Part shown: one piece after another, positions 40,793 to 48,526 of the stretch
How positions within the stretch are numbered: the first letter of the stretch is position 1
Layout: each line of letters begins with the position of its first letter
Source of the DNA: Streptomyces seoulensis
GTDB taxonomy: Bacteria > Actinomycetota > Actinomycetes > Streptomycetales > Streptomycetaceae
Direction: 5' to 3'
DNA length: 64,000 nt
Assembly (NCBI RefSeq): GCF_022846655.1
Contig: NZ_AP025667.1
Coordinates: 2,393,001-2,457,000, forward strand
The notes under the pieces: generated by a model
Seen by the model: the letters and a program-made list of their open reading frames with translations, nothing else
The model's database searches: none
What the model was told of the DNA's origin: nothing
Program-made: the position numbers and the translations under genes

Positions 40793-41572
40793 GTGGCCGA
40801 GTCCATGGCGGGGGAGCACCTCTCCCGGCGCATGCTGCGGGACGAGACGCTGATCGTGCTGGCGCTCTCGCTCGGGGCGAGCGGGGTGTCCGCGCTCATC
40901 AGCTTCATCGGCTCGGTCACCAAGCCCGGCGGGCTCAAGGACCAGGCGGCCACCCTCAACGCCTCGGCCGCGCCCGGCCGTCCCTGGCTCGATCTGGCCT
41001 GGCAGCTCTTCGGGATCGCGTCCGCGCTGGTGCCGGTGGCACTGGTCGCGTACCTGCTGTGCCGGGAGGGCGAGAGCCTGAAGGTGATCGGCTTCGACCG
41101 GGGACGGCCCTGGTCCGACCTCGCGCGGGGCGCCGCCGTCGCGGCCGTGATCGGCAGTACCGGCATCGCCTTCTACCTCGCGGCGCGCGGTCTCGGCTTC
41201 AACCTCACCGTGGTGCCCGAGGCGCTGCCCGACGTGTGGTGGAAGTACCCGGTGCTGGTGCTGTCCGCCCTGCAGAACGCGGTCCTCGAAGAGGTCATCG
41301 TCGTCGGCTATCTGCTGCGCAGGCTCGGCCAGTTGGGCTGGAGTCCGGGGACCGCGCTGGTGGCCAGCGCGGTCCTGCGGGGCTCGTACCACCTCTACCA
41401 GGGCATCGGCGGCTTCATCGGCAACATGGTGATGGGCGTGGTGTTCGTCTGGCTGTACCGGCGGTGGGGCCGGGTCGGGCCGCTGGTCGTCGCCCACTCG
41501 CTGCTGGACATCGGTGCCTTCGTCGGCTACGCCCTGCTGGCGGGCAAGGTGGGGTGGCTGCCCACCGCGTGA
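40793..41572 (+). CDS. CPBP-family intramembrane metalloprotease-like protein
   Basis: This 259-residue membrane protein has about seven hydrophobic segments. The CPBP (Abi/CAAX protease) signatures are present: the Glu-Glu pair in AVLEEVIVVGYLLRR, the FxxxH-like histidine in GSYHLYQG and a further histidine in VAHSLLD. The substrate is unknown; related proteins process prenylated or bacteriocin-like peptides. The GTG at 40793 follows GGAGGCGG; a start at the ATG 40805 is possible. Its 3' end is convergent with phzF, 20 bases apart. Confidence 0.85.
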   Translation: MAESMAGEHLSRRMLRDETLIVLALSLGASGVSALISFIGSVTKPGGLKDQAATLNASAAPGRPWLDLAWQLFGIASALVPVALVAYLLCREGESLKVIGFDRGRPWSDLARGAAVAAVIGSTGIAFYLAARGLGFNLTVVPEALPDVWWKYPVLVLSALQNAVLEEVIVVGYLLRRLGQLGWSPGTALVASAVLRGSYHLYQGIGGFIGNMVMGVVFVWLYRRWGRVGPLVVAHSLLDIGAFVGYALLAGKVGWLPTA

Positions 41573-41592
41573 GCGGTGACGACCACCCTTGC

Positions 41593-42405
41593 TCAGGCCA
41601 GGAGTTCGCCGTCGATGACGGTGACCGCGCGTCCGGTGAGCAGGGTGCGCTCGCCGCGCAGGCCGGTGCGGATGCGGCCGCTGCGGCGGGACGCCTGGAG
41701 GCCCGTGAGGTCGTCCCGGCCCAGGCGCGGGGACCAATAGGGGGCGAGCGCCGTGTGGGCGCTGCCGGTGACCGGGTCCTCGTCGATGCCGACGTTCGGG
41801 AAGAAGCAGCGGGAGACGTAGTCGGAGCCCAGCGTGGGGTCCTCGGCGCGTGCGGTCACGATCACGCCCCTGCTGGAGCAGCCGGTGAGCTCCCGGTGGT
41901 CCGGGGTCAGTTCCAGCACGGACTTCTCGTCGGCCAGTTCCACCAGCAGGTCCCCGACGTTCGGCCCGGTGTCGAACGCGGCCACCGGCTCCGCGCCCAG
42001 TGCCTCGGCGAGGCCCTCCGGGACCTCGACCTCGGTGAGCGGTGCGGTGGGGAAGTCCAGGGTGATCTCCCCGTCCTCGCCCGGCGTGGCGACGACGACA
42101 CCGCTGCGGGTCGCGAACCGGACCGGGCCCTCGTGGGCGCCGGTGGAATACAGGACATGCGCGGTGGCGAGGGTGGCGTGCCCGCACATCGCCACCTCGG
42201 TGACGGGGGTGAACCAGCGCAGCGCCCAGTCGGCCTCGCCGCCGCCGGGCAGCCGGTGGGCGAAGGCCGTCTCGGAGTGGTTGACCTCGGAGGCGACCTG
42301 CTGGAGCCAGTCGTCGTCCGGGAACACGTCGTCCAGGAGCAGGACTCCGGCGGGGTTGCCGGTGAAGGGGAGGTCGGCGAAGGCGTCGACGATTCGGATG
42401 CGCAT
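41593..42405 (-). CDS. PhzF-family isomerase/epimerase-like protein
   Basis: This 270-residue protein has the two-domain diaminopimelate-epimerase fold of PhzF. The family's acid/base Glu45 lies in NHSETAF, FTPVTEVAMCGHATLA marks the first half, and DEDPVTGSAHTALAPYW the second. No phenazine genes are near, so it is one of the many housekeeping PhzF proteins of unknown substrate. The frame is open far upstream through nadE antisense; the ATG at 42405 is where the family begins. Confidence 0.9.
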   Translation of the reverse strand: MRIRIVDAFADLPFTGNPAGVLLLDDVFPDDDWLQQVASEVNHSETAFAHRLPGGGEADWALRWFTPVTEVAMCGHATLATAHVLYSTGAHEGPVRFATRSGVVVATPGEDGEITLDFPTAPLTEVEVPEGLAEALGAEPVAAFDTGPNVGDLLVELADEKSVLELTPDHRELTGCSSRGVIVTARAEDPTLGSDYVSRCFFPNVGIDEDPVTGSAHTALAPYWSPRLGRDDLTGLQASRRSGRIRTGLRGERTLLTGRAVTVIDGELLA

Positions 42406-42479
42406 GCGGCAGACCCTAGGGGGTCCGACACCTGGGCGGCCAAGGCCAGTTGGAGACCGGTGGCCTTGGCCGGCGGGGC

Positions 42480-43310
42480 TCAGGGGGCCAGCGGCAACTG
42501 GCGCTTGTGCTCGGTGAGGCGGTAGCGGTCGACGATGGTGGTGAAGGCGGGCTCCGCCACCGGCTTGCCCTCCAGGAGGTCGTCGATGTCGTCGTACGTG
42601 ACGCCGAGCGCCGTCTCGTCGGCCTTGCCCGGGTCCAGGGTCTCCAGGTCGGCGGTGGGCGTCTTCCAGACCAGCTCGGCGGGGGCGCCCAGGGCGTCTG
42701 CCACGGCACGCACGCGGCGCTTGGTCAGGCCGGTGAGCGGGACCACGTCGGCCGCGCCGTCGCCGAACTTGGTGAAGAAGCCGGAGACCGCCTCCGCCGC
42801 GTGGTCGGTGCCGACGACCAGACCGTTGTGGGCGCCCGCGACCGCGTACTGGGCGATCATGCGCTGGCGGGCCTTGATGTTGCCGTGCACGAAGTCCTGG
42901 TGGTGCGCGTCGCGGAAGACCGTGCCGCCCGCGACGACCGCGTCCAGCGCGGCGTCGCTCGCGGGCCGCACGTCGACGGTCAGGGTCCGGTCGGGGCGGA
43001 TGAACTCCAGCGCCCGCTGGGCGTCGGCCTCGTCGGCCTGGACGCCGTACGGCAGCCGCATCGCGTAGAAGGTCGCCTCGTGCCCGGCCGCGCGGGCACG
43101 CTCGACCGCGAGCTGGCACAGCCGGCCCGTCGTGGTCGAGTCCACCCCGCCGCTGATCCCGAGCACCAGCGCGCGCAGGCCGGTGGAGGTCAGACGCTCC
43201 GCGAGGAAGGCGATCCGGCGCTCGATCTCGTGCTCCGCGTCGAAGGACTCGGGCACCTGGAGATCGCGGGCGATCTCCTGCTGCTGCGACGCGGCGGCCA
43301 GGTCGGTCAT
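42480..43310 (-). CDS. nadE: NH3-dependent NAD+ synthetase
   Basis: This 276-residue enzyme amidates deamido-NAD with ammonia and ATP in the last step of NAD biosynthesis. The PP-loop SGGVDST is at 53-59, and the conserved NIKARQRMIAQY, GTDHAAEAVSGFFTKFGDG and PTADLE segments are present. It lacks an N-terminal glutaminase domain, so it uses free ammonia like the E. coli enzyme. It lies 74 bases upstream of phzF on the same strand. Confidence 0.95.
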   Translation of the reverse strand: MTDLAAASQQQEIARDLQVPESFDAEHEIERRIAFLAERLTSTGLRALVLGISGGVDSTTTGRLCQLAVERARAAGHEATFYAMRLPYGVQADEADAQRALEFIRPDRTLTVDVRPASDAALDAVVAGGTVFRDAHHQDFVHGNIKARQRMIAQYAVAGAHNGLVVGTDHAAEAVSGFFTKFGDGAADVVPLTGLTKRRVRAVADALGAPAELVWKTPTADLETLDPGKADETALGVTYDDIDDLLEGKPVAEPAFTTIVDRYRLTEHKRQLPLAP

Positions 43311-43396
43311 GCTCGTTCCTCACACTTCGGCGGCGGCCCTCACCTGCGGGCCGGGTGCCATTCTGGCAAACGCCCCTTCCGCCGGCACGCGACGGG

Positions 43397-43990
43397 TCAC
43401 GCCCGCTGCCCGGCCTCCCTCGCCGCGCGCTCCACCCGCGCCCGGTGCTCCTCCCACCAGGCCGGGTCGTCCGACGGCATGCTGGTGTCGCCCCGGTCCA
43501 TGCCGGTGGCGCCGTCCATGAGCTCCCGGACGACGTCGGCGTGCCCGGCGTGGCGCTGGGTGTCGGCGAGGACACGTACGACGGCGTGGTGCAGGGTCAC
43601 CTCGTCCCGGCCGCTCGGCCACCAGGGCACCCGGCCGACGGTGTCCAGCGGCAGCGCCTCTACGGTCGCGTCCGCGTGCGCCCAGGCCCGTCGGTAGAGG
43701 CCCACGATGTCCGCGCGCGACTCCTCTGGGGTGGCCCACATGTCCGCGTTGGTCTCCGCGGCCTCGGAGAGCCAGGGCAGCTCCTCGCCGGACGGGCGTC
43801 CGAAGGTGTCCCCGAGGTAGCCCAGCTCGATCCCGGCCGCGTGCTTGACCAGGCCCAGGAGGTTGGTGCCCGTCGGGGTGAGCGGGCGGCGGGCGTCGTA
43901 CTCCGAGAGCCCGTCGAGCTTCCAGAGCAGGGCTTCGCGGGCGGACCGCAGATAGCGGAGCAGGTCGGCCTTGGGGCCGGGCGGGGTCAT
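43397..43990 (-). CDS. DinB-superfamily protein (DUF664 type)
   Basis: This 197-residue four-helix-bundle protein has the family pattern LLGLVKHAAGIELGYLGDTF near residues 45-63, a central Trp-rich part and a C-terminal HAVVRVLADTQRHAGHADV. Histidines at the expected metal-ligand places (KHAAG, QRHAGH) are kept. The family includes thiol-dependent transferases using bacillithiol or mycothiol; the substrate here is unknown. It shares only a name with the DNA polymerase. The gap of 86 bases to nadE suggests a separate unit. Confidence 0.85.
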   Translation of the reverse strand: MTPPGPKADLLRYLRSAREALLWKLDGLSEYDARRPLTPTGTNLLGLVKHAAGIELGYLGDTFGRPSGEELPWLSEAAETNADMWATPEESRADIVGLYRRAWAHADATVEALPLDTVGRVPWWPSGRDEVTLHHAVVRVLADTQRHAGHADVVRELMDGATGMDRGDTSMPSDDPAWWEEHRARVERAAREAGQRA

Positions 43991-44108
43991 GGGGTGCCTT
44001 CCTCTTTCCCGGCCAGGAGGTGCCGGAGGCCGGACCGGTAGCGGGACGTCGCGCCGACGGACCGGGCGTCCCGGCGGCGGACGGTCAGGCGGGGCTCGTC
44101 GGTCCGCG

Positions 44109-44846
44109 TCACAGTGGGGTCAGGACGCAGAACTCGTTGCCCTCGGGGTCCGCGAGGACCGTCCAGGGGACGTCGCCCTGGCCAAGGTCGAGGTCGGTGG
44201 CGCCGAGGGCGCGCAGCCGGTCCGCCTCCGCCGCCCGGTCGTCGCCGGGGTAGGGGCGGATGTCGAGGTGGACCCGGTTCAGGCCGGTCTTCACGTCGGG
44301 AGTGCTGATGAACTCGAGGTAGGGGCCGGCGGCCCTGGCGGAGCGGAGCCTCGCGTGGCCGTCGGTGACCTCGTGCACGGTCCAGTCCGTCGCCTCGCCC
44401 CAGAAGCGGGCCATGGCGTGCGGGTCCGCGCAGTCGACGACGACCGCGGCCACCGGGCCGGTGTCCCGGTAGATCTCCCGAGGCTCCAGTACGCAGAACT
44501 CGTTGCCCTCCGGGTCCGCGAGGACCGTCCAGGGGACGTCGCCCTGGCCCACGTCGGCGGGTGTGGCGCCGAGGTCCCTCAGGCGCGCGACCAGTTCCGC
44601 CTGGTGGGCCGTGCTGGTGGTGGCGAGGTCGAGGTGGACGCGGTTCTTCACCGTCTTGGGGACCGGGACGGTGAGGACGTCGATGCGGACGGCCTCGGGG
44701 GAGGGGTAGGTGACGCCCTCGGGCTGGACGTCGGTCTCGTCGGGCGTGTCCCCGGTGACCGTCCAGCCGAGCGCGTCCGCCCAGAACCGGCCGAGCGCGG
44801 ACTTGTCCGTGGCCTTCATCGAGATCTGCACCAGACGCGTCGTCAT
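44109..44846 (-). CDS. Two-domain VOC (glyoxalase/bleomycin-resistance fold) protein
   Basis: This 245-residue protein has two VOC domains of about 122 residues. Each ends in DVPWTVLADPEGNEFCVL, where the Glu of EFCVL is the usual metal ligand. The first begins MTTRLVQISMKATDKSALGR and the second PVAAVVVDCADPHAMARFW. The two 3' coding segments are almost identical at DNA level (59 or 60 bases, see findings). Function is unknown; such proteins include dioxygenases and antibiotic-binding proteins. The ATG at 44846 is chosen as the domain start. Confidence 0.85.
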   Translation of the reverse strand: MTTRLVQISMKATDKSALGRFWADALGWTVTGDTPDETDVQPEGVTYPSPEAVRIDVLTVPVPKTVKNRVHLDLATTSTAHQAELVARLRDLGATPADVGQGDVPWTVLADPEGNEFCVLEPREIYRDTGPVAAVVVDCADPHAMARFWGEATDWTVHEVTDGHARLRSARAAGPYLEFISTPDVKTGLNRVHLDIRPYPGDDRAAEADRLRALGATDLDLGQGDVPWTVLADPEGNEFCVLTPL

Positions 44847-44925
44847 GCGGCAGATCGTATGCCCGCGCCGCTCGCGGCAGACGACCATTTTTCTCGCGGC
44901 AGGGGCTTGTCGGTGAGCAGATTAC

Positions 44926-44935
44926 CGATATATCG
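44926..44935. promoter_or_regulatory. Palindrome CGATATATCG, candidate PadR operator
   Basis: The ten-base palindrome CGATATATCG lies between the divergent VOC and padR genes, 65 bases before the chosen padR start. AT-rich palindromes of this kind are typical PadR autoregulatory sites. A TTGAC follows directly at 44936-44940 and may be a -35 element. Confidence 0.55.
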
Positions 44936-44999
44936 TTGACGTGTCGCGTAAAGAACGCGATGGGATGTGATGGATCGACGACAGGACGGAGTGATCGTG

Positions 45000-45644
45000 A
45001 TGCACGGTCATGGATTCAGGCGGGGACCCTGGGCCGCCGGTCCCGGTGGGCACGGTCGGGGCGGGTTCGAGGGGGAGCGGGGCGCCTTCGGGCCCTTCGG
45101 GCCGGGTGGTCCCGGCTTCGGCGGCCCTGTGTTCGGCGGGCCCCCCGGTTTCGGAGGCGGCCCCGGCTTCGGAGGCGGACGCGGGCGCGGCGGGCCCAGG
45201 GGACGGGCGCGGCGCGGTGATGTGCGGGCCTCGATCCTGGCCCTGCTCAAGGACCGGTCGATGCACGGCTACGAGATGATCCAGGAGATCGCCGAACGCA
45301 GCGGCGGCGCGTGGAAGCCGAGCCCCGGCTCGGTCTACCCGACCCTGCAGTTGCTGGAGGACGAGGGTCTGATCGTCAGCCGGAGCGAGGGCGGCAAGAA
45401 GCTGTTCGCCCTCACCGACAGCGGCCGCACCGCCGCCGAGGAGGGGCCGGACGCCCCCTGGGAGGAGGCCTCACGCGGCGTCGACTGGGAGGCGCTCGGC
45501 GAGATCCGCCAGGCCGGGGCCGGCCTGATGGAGGCGTTCGGCCAGGTCTGGAAGACCGGCACCAAGGAGCAGCGGGACAAGGCGCTGACCGTCCTCAACG
45601 ACGCCCGCAAGAAGCTGTACCTCATCCTCGCCGACGAGGACTGA
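45000..45644 (+). CDS. PadR-family transcriptional regulator with Gly-rich N-terminus
   Basis: The protein is 214 residues from the ATG at 45000. A low-complexity Gly/Pro/Phe region fills residues 1-72 (repeated PGFGG, PGFGGG). The PadR winged helix follows (RRGDVRASILALLKDRSMHGY, then SPGSVYPTLQLLEDEGLI) and then a C-terminal dimerisation helix region. The GTG or ATG at 44967-44970 would add eleven residues, but MHGHGF is a common start for such proteins. The palindrome at 44926 is the likely operator. Its 3' end is three bases from the next convergent gene's stop. Confidence 0.87.
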   Translation: MHGHGFRRGPWAAGPGGHGRGGFEGERGAFGPFGPGGPGFGGPVFGGPPGFGGGPGFGGGRGRGGPRGRARRGDVRASILALLKDRSMHGYEMIQEIAERSGGAWKPSPGSVYPTLQLLEDEGLIVSRSEGGKKLFALTDSGRTAAEEGPDAPWEEASRGVDWEALGEIRQAGAGLMEAFGQVWKTGTKEQRDKALTVLNDARKKLYLILADED

Positions 45645-45647
45645 GGT

Positions 45648-45845
45648 TCACGCGGGCACGCGTCGTATCACCGCCGCGTCGAACAGGTCCCACGCCCGCG
45701 GAAAGGGACTCTCGTCGTGGCAGTGCCAGGCGTCCCAGAACAGGTCGGCGGGCAGTGCGTCCGACGGGGCGTACACCCGGTACACGTACTGCTTGCCGTC
45801 GACCGCGGGCAGACCCACCAGCCAGCACAGGCGACCTTCCTCCAC
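45648..45845 (-). CDS. Small conserved-looking hypothetical protein (65 aa)
   Basis: The C-terminal part, CWLVGLPAVDGKQYVYRVYA followed by ADLFWDAWHCHDESPFPRAWDLFDAAVI, has balanced composition and strong coding bias, unlike shadow frames. The GTG at 45845 is a weak start because no clear ribosome binding site precedes it; the frame continues to 46238 without similarity. The family is unknown to me. It is convergent with padR. Confidence 0.55.
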   Translation of the reverse strand: MEEGRLCWLVGLPAVDGKQYVYRVYAPSDALPADLFWDAWHCHDESPFPRAWDLFDAAVIRRVPA

Positions 45846-46038
45846 TTCGTGTGAGACGTGTGAGGGTGCCGTGTGGTTGCGCCGGGGCGCGTGGCGCGCC
45901 GGGTGCGCCCCTGAGTGGCGCGGCCCGGCCTCATCCGTGAGGAGGAGACGGCGGGCGCGGGTCTCCACTCTGCGTGGGACCCGCGAATGGTTCCCCTCGC
46001 TGATGTGAAGGGACCGCCGTGACTGATGGGGTGGGTCC

Positions 46039-46599
46039 GTGGAACCCCGTACAGCCGGCCGGGCCGTCCCTGACGAGGGCGGCGCCGGCGCACAGGACGA
46101 CACCGGTATCGACGCGACACTGGCGGCGGTCGTCGCCGGTGCCCGCCGCCGCGCGGTGCGGGACGGTGACCGGCAGATCGACACCGCGCATCTGCTGCAC
46201 TCGCTCCTCGACGCCGATCCGGAGGCCCGCGCCGCCATCGGCCCCCAACTGGTCCGGCTGCTCGGCTATCTCGTGCAGCGCAGCATCGGCTACGGACTCG
46301 GCTGGCAGCGCGGCGCGGAGGGCGGCGGCCCGCCGGGCGCCGTGCCGAGGCCGGTGCGGGGCGACGGCACGTTCGAAGGCCCCGAACGCTGGTCGCCGAC
46401 GGCGGCCGAGGCCATGCGGGAAGCCCGCCGCCGCGCCGCCCGCCGGGGCGAATCCCATGCCACCGGCGTCGATCTGCTCGCCGCCCTGGTGGCCGACCCC
46501 CGCTCGCGGGCCGTCGAGGTCCTGGAGCGCGCCGGGATCCCCGCGGGCGGCCTGCCCGCCCGGCACGCACCCCGCGCCACGGACGGCACCGAGCGCTGA
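46039..46599 (+). CDS. Clp N-terminal (ClpR) domain protein
   Basis: This 186-residue protein is built from two Clp-N type repeats (about 25-90, with IDTAHLLHSLLDADPEARAA; and about 115-175, with SHATGVDLLAALVADPRSRAVE) without an AAA+ ATPase. Free-standing ClpN proteins may act as adaptors for substrates of ClpC-type unfoldases, or as peptide-binding stress proteins; the role is not known. The GTG at 46039 lies in a poorly defined ribosome-binding context. Confidence 0.75.
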   Translation: MEPRTAGRAVPDEGGAGAQDDTGIDATLAAVVAGARRRAVRDGDRQIDTAHLLHSLLDADPEARAAIGPQLVRLLGYLVQRSIGYGLGWQRGAEGGGPPGAVPRPVRGDGTFEGPERWSPTAAEAMREARRRAARRGESHATGVDLLAALVADPRSRAVEVLERAGIPAGGLPARHAPRATDGTER

Positions 46600-46673
46600 A
46601 CCACGCACCCCCCGGTCCAGCCTCTGAGACAGGTGCGAACGGGGGTGACGCTCATGTCATCGCCTGTCATCAT

Positions 46674-47672
46674 GTGCGCGTGCGTTCGTCCGGAAACAAT
46701 TGGAGCGGCCGCGGGGCGGGGCTCGGCCTCGCGCTGGCGTCGGCGCTGGCCTTCGGCGGGTCGGGAGTCGCGGCCAAGCCGCTGATCGAAGCGGGCCTCG
46801 ACCCGCTGCACGTCGTCTGGCTGCGGGTGACCGGCGCGGCCCTGGTGATGCTGCCCCTCGCGGTGCGGCACCGCGCGCTGCTCCGGCAACGCCCGGCGCT
46901 GCTCGCCGGGTTCGGGCTGCTCGCGGTCGCCGGAGTGCAGGCGTGCTACTTCGCCGCGCTCTCCCGCATCCCGGTCGGCGTCGCGCTGCTGGTGGAGTAC
47001 CTGGCCCCGGCGCTGGTGCTCGGCTGGGTGCGGTTCGTGCAGCGCCGACCGGTGACGAGGGCGGCCGCGCTCGGTGTGGTCCTCGCGGCCGGGGGACTCG
47101 CCTGCGTGGTCGAGGTGTGGTCCGGGCTGCGCTTCGACGCGCTCGGTCTGCTTCTCGCCCTCGGTGCCGCCTGCTGCCAGGTCGGCTACTTCGTCCTGTC
47201 CGACCACGGTGGCGAGGCCGGGGAGCGGGCACCCGACCCGCTCGGCGTGATCGCGTACGGCCTGCTGGTCGGCGCCGTCGTGCTCACCGCCGTGGCCCGG
47301 CCCTGGACCATGGACCGGTCCGTGCTGACCGGCACCGCGCGCCTCGACGGCACCCCGGTGCCCGCTCTCGCGCTGCTCGCCTGGATCGTGCTCGTCGCCA
47401 CGGTCGTCGCCTATGTCACCGGCGTGCTGTCGGTGCGGCGGCTGTCGCCGCAGGTGGCGGGTGTCGTGGCGTGCCTGGAGGCGGTTATCGCCACCGTGCT
47501 GGCCTGGGTGCTGCTCGGCGAGCATCTGTCGCTGCCGCAGGTGGCCGGGGGCGCGGTCGTCCTCGTCGGAGCCTTCATCGCGCAGTCCTCGGCACCCGCC
47601 GAGGGGAGTTGCGAGCCGGTCGCGGAGGGCGGCGCGGAAAGGGAGTTGTCGGCGCGGGGGACCGCCGCGTAG
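46674..47672 (+). CDS. EamA/DMT-family transporter 1
   Basis: This 332-residue protein has two repeated EamA units of five membrane segments each: LALASALAFGGSGVAAKPLI, YFAALSRIPVGVALLVEYLA at the first repeat's end, and LVATVVAYVTGVLSVRRLSP with VVACLEAVIATVLAWVLLGE in the second. The family exports amino acids or other metabolites; the substrate is unknown. The GTG at 46674 has little Shine-Dalgarno signal. The soluble tail (about 310-332) is Glu/Ala-rich. Confidence 0.87.
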   Translation: MRVRSSGNNWSGRGAGLGLALASALAFGGSGVAAKPLIEAGLDPLHVVWLRVTGAALVMLPLAVRHRALLRQRPALLAGFGLLAVAGVQACYFAALSRIPVGVALLVEYLAPALVLGWVRFVQRRPVTRAAALGVVLAAGGLACVVEVWSGLRFDALGLLLALGAACCQVGYFVLSDHGGEAGERAPDPLGVIAYGLLVGAVVLTAVARPWTMDRSVLTGTARLDGTPVPALALLAWIVLVATVVAYVTGVLSVRRLSPQVAGVVACLEAVIATVLAWVLLGEHLSLPQVAGGAVVLVGAFIAQSSAPAEGSCEPVAEGGAERELSARGTAA

Positions 47673-47759
47673 GGCCTGTCCGGTGACGCGTGCCGCCGAT
47701 CGCCGACGAGGCGCCGGGGTGCCGGTGACCGGCACCCCGGTGGTCACGGGTGGGACCGG

Positions 47760-48476
47760 TCAGGCGCCCGTGGCCGGCTGAGCCGCATCCGTGCCGGTCA
47801 ACTCCGCGAGATAGCCGGGGAGTCCGGTGCCGGGCGCGAGGTCGGCGTCGGCGAGCGGGGCCGCGTAGGTCTTGTGCACGGGGACGACTCCGGCCCAGTA
47901 CGGCAGGGTGAGGTCCTCGGGCTCGTCGTTCACGCCGCCGGTGCGGACCTTGGCCGACACCTCCTCCAGGTCCAGCCGGATCACCGCCGTGGCCGCCAGC
48001 TCCTTGCGGTTGGCGGGGCGGGAGTCGGCCGACCGGCCGGGCACCACCTGGTCCACCACGGCGTCCAGCGCGATCCGCCGCTCCTCGGGGTCGGTGACCT
48101 CGTGGGCGACGCCGTGCACCACCACCGAGCGGTAGTTGATCGAGTGGTGGAACGCGGACCGCGCCAGCACCAGCCCGTCGACATGGGTGACCGTCAGGCA
48201 CACCGGGAGTCCGGGATCGGCGGCGCCGGTCATCCGCAGCGGGCGCGAACCCGTGGACCCGTGCACGTACAGCCGCTCGCCGACCCGGCCGTACAGCGTC
48301 GGGAGCACCACGGGAGCGCCGTCGCGGACGAAGCCGAGGTGGCAGAGGTAGCCCTCGTCGAGGATCGCGTGCACCGCCTCCCGGTCGTACGACGCGCGCT
48401 GCGCGGCCCGCGTGGGCACGGTGCGGTCGGTCGGTGCGTAGGCGGCCTGCGGTGCTTCCTGTCCGGTCCCCTGCAT
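47760..48476 (-). CDS. Pyridoxamine-5'-phosphate-oxidase-fold (FMN-binding) protein 1
   Basis: This 238-residue protein has the split-barrel fold of flavin-nucleotide-binding proteins (GYLCHLGFVRDGAPVVLPTL, ERLYVHGSTGSRPLR and HHSINYRSVVVHG). Members bind FMN or F420, and some resemble NimA-type reductases. It diverges from MocR regulator 2 across 40 bases that contain a palindrome, and is the obvious candidate target. The link to a PLP-binding regulator suggests a vitamin B6-related role, but this is inference. Confidence 0.85.
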   Translation of the reverse strand: MQGTGQEAPQAAYAPTDRTVPTRAAQRASYDREAVHAILDEGYLCHLGFVRDGAPVVLPTLYGRVGERLYVHGSTGSRPLRMTGAADPGLPVCLTVTHVDGLVLARSAFHHSINYRSVVVHGVAHEVTDPEERRIALDAVVDQVVPGRSADSRPANRKELAATAVIRLDLEEVSAKVRTGGVNDEPEDLTLPYWAGVVPVHKTYAAPLADADLAPGTGLPGYLAELTGTDAAQPATGA

Positions 48477-48489
48477 GGCGGTCCCTCCC

Positions 48490-48526
48490 TGGACTGCTCA
48501 ATTGCACTAGTGCATAATGATGTTTG
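48490..48526 (+). promoter_or_regulatory. MocR2 leaderless promoter with palindrome
   Basis: TGGACT (48490-48495), a 17-base spacer and CATAAT (48513-48518) lie seven bases before the GTG at 48526, so the transcript probably starts at the start codon. The palindrome TGCACTAGTGCA (48503-48514) spans the spacer and the first bases of the -10, so a bound protein would block it. The same stretch is upstream of the flavin-protein gene on the other strand. Confidence 0.65.
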
